Source of the DNA: Gnetum montanum
Lineage: Eukaryota > Streptophyta > Gnetopsida > Gnetales > Gnetaceae
Assembly: GCA_015680685.1 (NCBI GenBank)
Contig: MNCI01016606.1
Location: 5,868 to 69,867 of the forward strand
Length of the DNA stretch: 64,000 bases
Direction of reading: 5' to 3'
Shown piece by piece: positions 10,723 to 21,208 of this stretch. Below the pieces are notes generated by a model. That model saw only the letters and a list, made by a program, of their open reading frames with translations, was not told the origin of the DNA and made no database searches. The stretch's first letter is position 1, and every line of letters begins with the position of its first letter. Made by a program: the position numbers and the translations under genes.

Positions 10723-11690
10723 ACCACAAGCAACTTGATGGAGACTTTGTCCATTGGCACTTGACTAGGCATCATCGCACCGTGTTCAGTAGTACATGGG
10801 ATTGGGAAAGTGAAGTTTTTGGCTGGTAGGAAAACGGAGATTGCGGGGATCAATCACTACCCAAGGGGTGGCGCTTAGGAAATGGGATGCTCGGGTGTGC
10901 AGCATGCTAGTCCTTGTCAGTAGCCATTATTTAGCAAACTCGGAATTTAGACATGCGATATGCATCTTTTGGTGGAACAAGGCTCTTGGTTAGTATTCAA
11001 GAGAACTTGTTGCCAAGGCCAAAGCCATGAGAGGAGGCGTTACATTCTTTGAAGGAACAGGGCCCGTGTTTAAAGTTTAGGGAGGACCTATTGGCGGAAG
11101 GCCAAAGCCATGCAACTGGATGCTTCTTGACTTTTTTGGACATGAGTACTTGGTTTTGAGACAACTGCCTTCCCGCCCAGGGCTTATGTGGGAAGTGCCA
11201 AGGGTCTCTTTTTTTTGGAGGTTTGCGTTGATCTTGTACCCATGCTCAGGTGCCATGCCGTGTGTTGCAACTGCTTTATCATGTTGTAGTGTACAATAGT
11301 ATGCTCAAGGTTTTGAATGTATTCAGTGCATCGGAGGTTGGTAAACAGATAGTGAATATACCGAGAATGGGGATGTACTAGTGAATGGTTTGATTTAGTC
11401 TCACCATGTGTGCTGTGAACATTGTCCCATCTTGCTGCTTGCGATGAGGTGCATTCTTGTGCGAAAACCTCTGGGTGTCATCCTGAAAACATAACTCCAA
11501 GGAGACAAGAAAACCATATGTGAATAATCGAGCTTAGACTTACATGGTGGTAGATGGAACAAAGACGTCGAAAGCAATTTTAGGCACTGTATGTCAATGG
11601 TAGCAGCGTTGGTAGGATCTCCTGATGGTGGGCGATGCAATGATGAAGCTAAAATGTGGCGGCAGATTGATGAACCAAAGATGAATTTGC
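10723..11690. other. Untranslated spacer of element B between hairpin and repeat array
   Basis: About 970 bp between the 3' LTR/polypurine region and the integrase end. Short open frames occur on both strands, but none has a recognised domain or a counterpart in C. I see no gene here. Confidence 0.6.
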
Positions 11691-12130
11691 CAGTTTATAG
11701 TCTTGGCAGACTATCATAGGTTAGTTTTATGTCGTAACCTTTTGGACATTTCCTGTTTAGCATTGTGGCAAACGTTACATTGCCAGTTTTTAGTCTTAGC
11801 GGACCATGAGGAGGCAAGCTAGTTTATAGTCTTAGCGGACTCTGATGGTTGTCATAGTGGTAGTTTACTGTCATGTCGGACGGGTACTAGTTTATCGTCA
11901 TTGCAGACACTGTGGGGTATCAGTTTATTGTCATGATGCCAGGATAGTTGTGGTGTCAGTTTTAAGTCATAACCCAGGACTTGCTATGGTATCAGTTTAT
12001 AGTCGTGATCCTAGGACTTGCTGTGGTATCAGTTTATAGTCATGATTCTAGGACTTGATGTGGTATCAGTTTATAGTCGTGATTCCAAGACTTGGTGTGG
12101 TATCAGTTTATAGTCGTGATTCCAGGACTT
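11691..12130. repeat. Array of AGTTTA/mini-hairpin repeats downstream of B integrase
   Basis: About eleven imperfect units. Each has AGTTTA or AGTTTT followed by GTC-N6-GAC (for example GTCTTAGCGGAC and GTCATGTCGGAC); the last four to five are longer near-identical copies built on AGTTTATAGTCGTGATTCC. The array ends just before the stop codon of pol (12151). The matching array in C is 47100-47420. Confidence 0.8.
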
Positions 12131-12150
12131 GCACATACCTGAGCTTGTAC

Positions 12151-15100
12151 TCAAACGTAATACAGTTTTAGGTACAAGTGATTGGTTAGATTGGCTAGTT
12201 CGTTTTCTTCCATATCGGCTAGCTTGAATGATCCATTGTCAAATGCTTTAGTGACTAGATAAGGCCCTTCCCAGTTGGCTAAGAATTTGTCCAGGTGTTC
12301 CCGAACAGCTTTAAGCACAAGGTCACCTTCTTTGATAGGGCGCTTGTTGATGTCATCCCGATGTCATTGCCGTTGTTATTTTTGGTACCATTTGATTTGA
12401 TCGAGCGCGCGCATGCGTTCCTCTTCCACGGAGTCAAGATCAACGACGCGTAGATTAATATTTTGCCCGTCGTTGAGGATTCCGGAGAGTGTGATCCTTA
12501 AAGATGGTACCTGTAATTCCAAAGGTAAAATAGCTTCTGAACCGTAAACCAGACTATATGGTGTTTTACCTGTTGACATTCGGTGCATAGTACGGTATGC
12601 CCACAATGCGTACACCAATTGTTCGTGCCACTTCCTCTTGCTTTGGGTAAGCATTTTCTTAAGTATTGTAATAATTGTCTTGTTCGTTGCTTCTGCTTGT
12701 CCATTGCTTTGAGGATAGTAAGGGGATGAAAACGAGTGTTTGATCCCGAGACTGTCACAAAAGGTTTGGGTTTCGGCACTACTAAATTGTGGCCTGTTAT
12801 CAGTGATAATTGTCATGGGAATGCTGAAACGGGTTATAATGTTTTCAAGGATGAAATTGCATACATGTTTAGATGTAGTTTTTTGAAGGGGAGTAGCTTC
12901 TACCCACTTCATGAAGTATTTTGTTGCGGTTATAATGAAACTATGGCCCACAGAATATGAGGGTGTTATTGGGCCGATAAGGTCCAATCCCCACTTTTGA
13001 AAGGACCATGTAACTTGCGTTGTATGTAGCTCATTCGGTGGGACATGTATCAGATTGCTGTGTTTTTGATAAGTATTGCATGTTTTACCTTTGGTGAGAC
13101 AGTCGTATTCCATGTGCGGCCAATAGTAGCCTAAGCATCTGATTTTCGTTGCCATGGCTTTCAGTGCTATGTGTCCGCCGCATAGTCCCTCATGCACCTT
13201 TTCCACAATATTTTGGGCATCGACATTACTAATGCATGTTAGCAATATGCCTTCGTAGGATCGACGACACAGTGTGTCCCCTATCAAGGTATACTGCTTG
13301 GAACATTTCTACATTGTGTCTTTCTGCGCACTTGTTAGATGTCGTGGTGTTTCGCCATGTAGAAGGTATTCTTTTATGTTATCATACCATTCTATCGCAT
13401 GTGTTGAACTAACAGATGCAATCGGCAACGTGTCAAGGGTGTCGATGATTGGTTCAGCACAACTGATTATGGAGCTTGGCAACGTGTGGAACATGTTTGG
13501 CGATATGTTTAGTGCTAATGTGGCTAACGCATCTGCGATGGTGTTATCATTTCTGGAGACGTGTTGCACATCGATGTTTTCAAATCACCTCATTAGGTGT
13601 TTTGCCAAGTTGCAGTATGGTTGTAAGTGTTGGGCTTTGCATGTATAGACATCTATGACTTGGTTTATGACCAGTTACGAGTCTCCTCTGACTATAAGCT
13701 GTGTGATGTTTAAAGCCAAAGCTACCACGAGACCTCTAAGGAGACCTTCATACTCTGCTATGTTGTTAGTGCAATGAAAGTCGAAATGATAGGCAAAGGG
13801 TCGGATCTCCTTGGAGGGATAGGTGATGACAGAGGCTGCACTTCCTCCTCGAGAAGTAGATGCCCCATAAAAATTTAAAATAGCATCGTAGTCATCGGGC
13901 ACTATGTCTATGGCACTTATATTCTCATCTAGGAACTCTGGGTCTATAGTTGCTTGGTCGCATGTTGGTGATGTTGCCATTTGATTTACTATAGCTTGAC
14001 CCTTAACTGATGATTGCGCTACGTAGTACAGGTCAAACTCAGCTATCATGGCTTTCCACTGGGCTATTCTACTTGTTTCGTAAATATTCCCTGTTATGGC
14101 TCTTAGTACATTGTCCTTGCAAATTATGTAAACCTGGTTACGGAAGAGGTAATGTTGCCATTTTCTTAAAGAAAAGACCAAAGCTAAACATGACTTCTCC
14201 ACGTCGTTATACCTTTTCTCGTGGGCAACTAATGCATGGCTCAAGTAATATACAGGGACTTCGATTCCGTCATCTCATTTCTGGCAAAGCATACACGCGA
14301 TTGACGATTTCAAAGTGGCAAGGTAGATGTAGAACGACTTATCATTTTTGGGCGGGTACATCGTGGGCAGTCGGGCAAGTGCTATTTTGATGTTCTCGAA
14401 TGCTTCTTGGCACTGCGGAGTCCATTCAAAATGGACATTTTTGCGTAACAGGTGGTTCATAGGTTTTAGTTTGTCCATCAGTTTTTCTATGAAGCACCTG
14501 ATAAACTACAATCTACCTTATAGACCTTGAAGTTTGGTAAGGTTGCTTGGTGGTTTCAGGTTTGTTATGGCCTTAACCTTATCGGGGTCCACTCGTATCC
14601 CTACTTCTGAGGTTATGAATCTGAGCATTTTGCCTGTTTTGACACCGAAGACACATTTTTTCGGATTAAGTCTTAGTTCATACTTTAAACAATGCTTTAA
14701 GACTAAGTCGAGGTCTTGTACATGTTGTTTTGACGTTTTTGACTTAACCACAATGTCATCTACATAATTGTTGAGCGATTGTAGCATCTAATCACTAAAG
14801 ATAAATGTCATCGCTCTTTGGTACATGGCTCCAGCGTTCTTGAGACCGAAGGGCATCATTGTATAGCAAAAGATTCCCCATGGTGTCATAAAGGTTGTCC
14901 TAAGTTGATGTTCCGGGTTGATATGTATTTGATTGTATCCCAAGAAGCCATCCATAAAAGACAATAAGGCGTGCCCGGTAGTTGAGTCAACAAGTTGATC
15001 AATGCTGGGTAAAGGAAAATCATCCTTTATAGTTGCAACATTTAAATCCCAGAAGTCAATGCACAAACGAATGCTTCCATTCTTCTTCAGAACAATGACC

Positions 15101-15638
15101 ATATTAGACACCCATTCGGTGTAATCAACAGCTCAAATGAAAATAGCTTGATAAAGCTTGGTGATTTCATTGCGAACTGCTAATGCCACCTTGGGCTTAA
15201 CCTTTCATGCTTTTTGTTTTACCAGTCTCAACTTCGGGTCAAGGATAATATTGTGTTGGACAATTTGGGGATCTAGCCCGGGCATGTCTATGTAGGACCA
15301 AGTGAATTCTTTCATGTTTTCTTTGAGCACACTCTCAATGTTTTTGGCTAATGATGGTTGTAATAAGGTGCTCAATTTTAAAATTTTAGTTTCCCCATCG
15401 GGCATGACGATGGGAGTTTCGACCAACAGGTCTTCGGTGATATTCTCGGCCTCTATGTAAAGGAATTTTGTCATGTCTTTGTAATCGTCTATTATTTGCT
15501 GTGTTGAAGCTATGACTACGTCGTCTGTTGGTGAACTTACGTTGAGGAGGTTTATGTTAATGTCTCTTGTAATTTTACCGTATGGTCCGTCAATGATTAA
15601 CGACATGGTTAAATGCTGGCAGTCCATTGAGCTTGCTC
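12151..15638 (-). pseudogene. pol: Element B pol: linker, RT, RNase H, archaeal-type RNase H, integrase
   Basis: Minus strand, ending at the stop TGA at 12151-12153. Order: linker (15638-15120); RT with FPLPSIDQL, MDGFLGYNQ, MPFGLKNAG and YVDD (14755-14766); first RNase H (about 14480-14060); second, archaeal-type RNase H (about 13890-13640) with TNNIAEYEGLLRGL and GDS; integrase with a zinc region (about 13200-13040), core WGLDLIGP, TDN and PQSNGQAEATNK; and a C-terminal strand ending NHLYLKLYYV. It would copy and integrate the element. Decay: stops and shifts throughout; the first catalytic Asp of the second RNase H is Tyr (codon 13867-13869); and the second zinc Cys of integrase is Tyr (CNTYQ). 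The dual RNase H is the Tat-lineage hallmark. Confidence 0.9.
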
Positions 15639-15752
15639 CTGCCAATAAACAAAGAGCTGAATAAGAGAAAGGGGAAATGTTCTATGCCTTTTGGTAATTT
15701 TAAACTATGTGTACATGCATAATGGTGGATTACCGTCACACTAGGATGCATG

Positions 15753-15880
15753 GCAATTTAAGGCCTTACCGGGCCATAAGTGGCAGTTTAACGCCTTACC
15801 GGACGTTAAGTGGCTTGGAAGATGGCAGTTTAAGGCCATACCGGGCCGTAAGTGGCAGTTTAACACCTTACCGGGTGACA
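15753..15880. repeat. AGTTTA/mini-hairpin repeats upstream of the B antisense gene
   Basis: Four units of CAGTTTAANGCC-TTACCG-GGC type, e.g. AAGGCCTTACCGGGCC, so the short stem is GCC/GGC rather than GTC/GAC. They lie between the RT end of pol and the promoter of the antisense gene. Around them (15640-15750 and 15880-16030) nothing else was recognised. Confidence 0.75.
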
Positions 15881-16038
15881 AACATCCAGAATGGGGTCCA
15901 TGGGGAACCAGGATGTAGTAATTTCTGTTTTTATTATTTTTCCAAGGTAAATTTTAGCGAAAAATGAGCAAAAAGGTACAAAATGGCAAAAAGGGAACAA
16001 CGGCGGCATAAGCGGTGGCGGCGGCATTATCGGAGTGC

Positions 16039-16047
16039 TATAAAAAG
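16039..16047 (+). promoter_or_regulatory. Candidate TATA box of the B antisense gene
   Basis: CTATAAAAAGGGG on the plus strand lies about 275 bp upstream of the ATG at 16321, followed by a region rich in GCGTAAAC motifs. C has a TTTATAAA at 51354-51361, upstream of its own start. This suggests the gene has a promoter separate from the LTR. Confidence 0.5.
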
Positions 16048-16320
16048 GGGGGGTTTCATTTGTTTCTTACTCTGAATCAAGCGTAAGCAGCAGAGCACCT
16101 TGTTAAAATGTAAGCGTAAACTGCTAAAGCATAAGCATAGACGATCGCGCCTGGCGTAAGCGTAAACTTGCTCGTGAGCGTAGACGCCGGAGAGTAAACC
16201 ATAGCGTAGACGCCTGACACTAAACCCCAGCATAGACGCGGAGTGCAAAATTTCAGGTGCCAGCGTAGAAAATTCCCTTCTCTAGCGTAAACTTATGCGA
16301 TCAGTGTGAGGGAGGTCGAG

Positions 16321-19300
16321 ATGGGAAAAGGAAAAGAAGTGGAAGGCCAGGGTAGGAAGGGTCCCGACTTGACCTTTGCGGAGGAGACTGAGACCATGCT
16401 GCAGTGCTTGCCCCAGCCAAGGATCCCATCATGGCCCGTGACTTCCCACAGGTAGGCTCTTATCCCTACCTTTGCTATTATTTCTTTGCTTCTTTTTTTT
16501 AGCGTAGACAGTCTCAGCGTAAACGTCGAGCGTAGGGGTTTTCAGCATAGGGTTTTCGGCGTAGAGGGTTTTCAACATAAATTCGGTTTACTGTGAAGGC
16601 GTATACACCGAGGGTTTGTTCAGCGTATACGTTGTGCATGCGCAGTTGTCTTTACAGCATAGACTTGTTTTTCATGTTTCTGGCATAGACTTGTTTTTCA
16701 TGTTTCTGGCGTAGACTGTTTACACTGAAGGCGAACTTGGGCGTATACGCCAAGGGTTTCTTCAACGTATACGCTGAGCGTAAAACAGTTCATTGTCGAT
16801 GTATACGCTATGTTAAGTAGTGTATTGCATTAAGCGTAAACAGTTTCGTCGGTGTATACGCTAGTCTACAGGGCGTATACACTGAGTGCAAATAGTTCAT
16901 TGTCAGCGTATACGTTGAGTTAAGCAGCGTATTACTCTAAGTGTAAACAGTTTCGCTAGCATATATGCTGGTCTACGGGGCATATACGCTGAGTGCAAAT
17001 AGTTAGCAAATTTTTAGATTTTTAAGTGTCGGTTCATGATGTAAACTCTCACTTTTCTACTCTGTTTTGAAGCATGGCTAATTTATCGTGGCGTCTTGAT
17101 CGTTTGCAGGGACAGTAAGTGTTTCCTCCTTGTTGTTGAGCTTGTCAAGGTGTTAACATGGGTTGGCCCCATTGAAGCCGAGGAGCTTCCCCCAGATCTA
17201 ACCATGGATAACAACGAGGTTTGGTTCAGGGAAGGCGCATGTGGATTTCTAGCCTTCCTGTTCAACAATTTCGAGGTGGCCATCTGGTCAAACTTTAGCA
17301 AGGTGATTGCAAGGAGCGTGCTTGAGGAAATGCTGCCGAGAGCTGTAGAGGATGTGATGGTCTTCATAGAATACATTGACGAGGGGCTGCTGGTTAATGA
17401 GGATGGTTCTACCCATGGGCCCCGGTCTACACATCCATTAACGTGCGTGTGGGCACTATTGTCGTGAGGGTTAGACTACCTCAACAATACTCTATTCATA
17501 GCTGCCCGCACGCACACAATATTCTAGAATCCTCCCGGCACACTGTACCGAGTGGATAGGTAGAACTATTTAAGTTTATTGTTTCCCTTCGCCATTGTGT
17601 GTTTCGTGTTTTGACATTTATTTGTTTATAGACCGAAGACCAATCTGGACGAGACATAGATTGAGGATGAAGGACTAGCTCTTGCTCACACTACCTTGAA
17701 GGCATTCATGATGGGCCCCACCCTTCGTGGAATCATTCTGGGTCAAATGAAGGGGGAGATCATCCATTTTCACAAGTAGTTCTCCAGAGCGTTTGCAGTG
17801 TGTAAAGCTCGTGGGTGGCTTCATGAAGATTGGTCAGACAAAGGGCCAATCTTCCCTTGTGACTTTGGCAGTACATCTAAATCCACCACTAACGGTAAGT
17901 GATAACATTTCCTAGACATGTTAGTGAGTTGTTCAACCATTTGGAGTTATGCTGATGTGACCATTTTAACTTATTTTTACAGTTGATGCACCTTCTAGTG
18001 AGGATCCGGTGACCACTGGACGAACCGAGACTACTTTGTCGATGAAGTTCGGGGAAGTGACTAAGGCCCAAAAGTGGTTACGTAAATAAGCTCCACCATC
18101 CATCGTTCATTGCCTTGATAATGTCGGGCTCATGGAGCTTTTTATGACCCCGAGTCCTGACGTATCCATAGGGGAGATGATTGGGATCGTGGACTCTTTT
18201 AATGAGTCTATCTCATACTACAGCACCCGGATTAAGGGTGTCAAGGTAGTTTTTCATTTGTCGCCCAAGTTCTTTTTGAACTTATTTGGTACCGGCAGAT
18301 GTCTTAAATGTAGTATTAGACAGAGCTCATAAAGAGCTCTAGACGGTTCATGAGTTGGAAGATTGGCTAGGCGTGGCCAAGGGTACCAAGGGATTCCCGA
18401 TGCAGGGGAAAGCAAAATTTGTGGAAGTGAAAGAATTGTATCCCCTATTCAAGGCACGGGTATTCCCTAAGACCCTTTCGCAAGTGAAGTGTCTTGGGGT
18501 TGAAGCTGTTCGTGTCATGCGAACTGTCTTGGAAATGGGCATGCGATATAACTGGCCATGATTTCTATTGTCGGGCATGCACAAAGAGATAGTACGGTTG
18601 CGTTCAAATGTCGAGGCGCAATCCCACTTCACCTTTGCATTCTTCGCTGGCTACCTTCGTTGTTTTGCTGAGTTCCTGGTAGTTCGTGCAGAGAATAAGT
18701 TTGTCCTGCGGGATCGAGGTCAGCTATCCCGCCAGTGGATTAATCATCTATTTGAGACAGCAAAATCCCAAGATGCACCTGAAGGCATTGATGAATCCGT
18801 TTCTATTACTACAGGGGGATCATCTGGTGCTTCAATCCATACACGTGATAGTTTGGGATTGGAGCCAGACGACGTACCCTACACTACTAGAAGGGTAGAA
18901 CAGGTCATCAAGGAGACCGTTGGCCAAGCCAAGTCAAAGCTAAAAAGGCGTGAACGTACGACTAGGGAAGTCTCCGATGTGAACCTGCCACGCGTGAAGC
19001 ACATACGCTTCAAGATACCTGGTAAGCGGACTTTTCCTGCTTATTGCTTTATCATTTTCATTTTGTTTATAACTTTTACTTCAATCACTTACGTGTCATT
19101 GATATTTTTGGCTTAATTTTTAAAAAAGTGAGGAAGCAGGCTTTAGAGACTATCACCGAGGAGGAGGAGACCAACACCGTGAAGAATAACGAGGAGAAAC
19201 ATACAGAGAAGAGCCAGGGCGGAGGAATAGAGGAGTTAAAGGAAAATACCACTAAAATCGAACCACTGGACAATCAGGACGCTGTCAACCAAATGTTCAG

Positions 19301-20705
19301 CAGCTTTCTTAGGGGAAATTTGGACTTGGGCGACCCCCCCAGAGGGCGACAAGGATCATGGTACATTTTCCTTTTTATTTCATTTTGAATCGCCTGACCA
19401 ATTGTCATTCCTATGGCATTTTATTTTTGTGCTTTTATCCTGTTCAAATGAAGGCAGCAAGACCAGGACGGTGTGACTGGACGTACCCATGAAGACGGTT
19501 CCCCCTGAGAGGACTACAGAGGTTAGTTCATCCCGTACCCGTGAGCCACTTACTTGGATAGAAATGCCAAGTAAGATGGATTTTGTGGTTGGACTCGCGG
19601 AGGAAGTTGTTGAACGGATCCAAGAAGCCCACCCTGACATAGGTAGAAATCATTTAGAGATTTGGAATTTCACATCTTGTTTATTTTGTCCTAACATTTA
19701 TATTTTTTTGCATGGGTAGGTGCTAAATTGAGATGGGATCCCTCTGAAAGCATTAGCATAGAAAGTTTAACCACACTTACCCCAGAAGTGGAACAAGTGC
19801 CAAGGCCTATTTACGATGGAGTTGCTGAAGGCTTTGTGCACAATGCTAAGTCGTTATGGACCTGTAGGCATTCCATTGAGCAGTTGTGGCTACAAATTCA
19901 GGCAAAAGAAAGGGAAGTCTCTGAATTGTCAGTGGATCGTGATGATCTGAAGGCTCGGTACGAGTTCACCGCCGCTAAGCTAAGCGGTGATCACTCCTGG
20001 CGAACATCCAAGGTTACGTACACTAGATATTGGAACCTATTGAATCGTCATGTGTCGCTAACTCAGAGAATGGTAGAGCACAAAGCACAAATTGATCTCT
20101 TGAACCTTAAATATCAGGATTGGAAAGCCTTCGCTTCCAGGGTTCGTAAGTGGGGTCAGGATGAGAAAAATCACAAACATTACTACAAAAAGTCATTAAA
20201 AGAGGTTTCTATTGAAAAGCACCAACTAGAGATGTTTGTGGGGGGTTTGGGGTTGCGTTCTGCTTTCGATACTTTTGCTCAAAATACAACTGTGGAAATG
20301 GAGTCGCCTACAAGAGTGATTACAACTACTTCTGGGGAAGTGTCGGTTGGCAAGTTTCCTTTGAAACATTCGACCTGGTCAGTGGTCGACAAAGGAAAGA
20401 CTTTGGCAGATGTTGACTTAGGCCTGGATGGGACAGATTGGGCTAGCGTCTCAGAAGAAGAAATTCTTCATCGGCTGGAATTTGACTTAGGGGGATCTCC
20501 TATGGTAAACATTTTGTTCTTATGAAGTTAATTCATTGAATAATGTTTAAAATTTTGACATTCACTTATTCTTATGTTGGTTGTTTCTTTTTGGTATTTT
20601 TAGGATGAAGGTGGTGATGATGCCCAAGAGGTTGGCCCTAGTGGAGCAGGGGCCCTTGATGCTGGTGGATCTAAAGGGGACGATCCTCCTGTCCTGAACG
20701 CTTAG
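16321..20705 (+). pseudogene. Antisense eight-exon gene of element B: FCP1-like HAD, plant-transposon-like domain, coiled coil
   Basis: Exons: 16321-16451, 17110-17559, 17632-17894, 17983-19021, 19129-19360, 19458-19642, 19720-20504, 20604-20705; about 3.19 kb or 1,060 codons. Introns have GT..AG ends and the junctions around exons 1/2, 3/4, 4/5, 6/7 and 7/8 keep the frame. Exon 1 is a short basic leader (MGKGKEVEGQGRKG). Exons 2-3 resemble an FCP1/NIF HAD domain (CFLLVVELVKVL, VWFREGA, FEVAIWSNFS, NTLFIAAR) but lack its catalytic acids. Exon 4 resembles the 'putative plant transposon protein' domain (IKGVKVVFHLSPKFFLNLFG; FFAGYLRCFAEFLV). Exons 5-6 are acidic and Lys/Glu-rich; exon 7 is coiled coil; exon 8 is acidic, Gly-rich, ending LNA. 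Stops near 17466 and 17530 and a break in exon 6 suggest this copy is inactive. Role unknown. Confidence 0.8.
16452..17109 (+). other. Intron 1 of the B antisense gene, rich in GCGTATACGC-like motifs
   Basis: Donor GTAGGC and acceptor TTTGCAG. The exons on either side join in phase, at the same position as in C. Motifs such as GCGTATACGC and AGCGTAAAC recur throughout; they match the palindromes of this element's LTR. Confidence 0.7.
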
Positions 20706-20963
20706 GCTTTTTTTTAATTTTTAATTTTTTAGTTTTTTGACTCAGATTGATACGGAAATTGTAACTTGAAAATTTTGAGATGGATGGAAACAGTTGACAC
20801 TCGTAATTGTACAAACATTGCATGTAAGAAATTTTTTTTTTTTGAATTTAATTGTAAACTCGACACAGAAATGAAAAATGTTTTGGCTCGTTTTTGCTTT
20901 GTAATGTAGAGATGTAATCGTAACTGGTGAACAAAAAAGGAAAACGAAGTATGCGCGCATGAG

Positions 20964-21195
20964 CTAGTTCAAGGTCATTTCGGGCCCCAGTCGTAAACGA
21001 GGGATATTTCGAATGACACGGGTGGATTTTTTTTGACCGATCATTGCTAATCGTGGCTAGTTTTACATCTTTGTGGACATGATAGTTTAGCGTCATCTCG
21101 GACGAGTGTAGTTTTAAAAAAAAAAATTTGTTTTTCGATTTATCATAGTTTACTGTCATTTCGGACGAATTGTAGTTTAACGTTGTTTCGGACTG
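20964..21195. repeat. AGTTTA/mini-hairpin repeats between the B antisense gene and protease
   Basis: Units such as AGTTTAGCGTCATCTCGGAC and AGTTTACTGTCATTTCGGAC, each with GTC-N6-GAC, separated by A/T-rich spacers. They lie between the converging 3' ends of the antisense gene (20705) and the protease frame (21209). Confidence 0.75.
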
Positions 21196-21208
21196 TGGTG
21201 TGTTGATA

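Noticed and set aside
10557-10829. Frames on both strands over the B LTR/hairpin junction
   Set aside because: They span the LTR boundary and inverted repeat; overlapping frames on both strands come from the symmetry.
11691-12130. CRISPR-like regular repeats
   Set aside because: Units are degenerate, irregularly spaced, without unique spacers or cas genes, and the sequence is plant.
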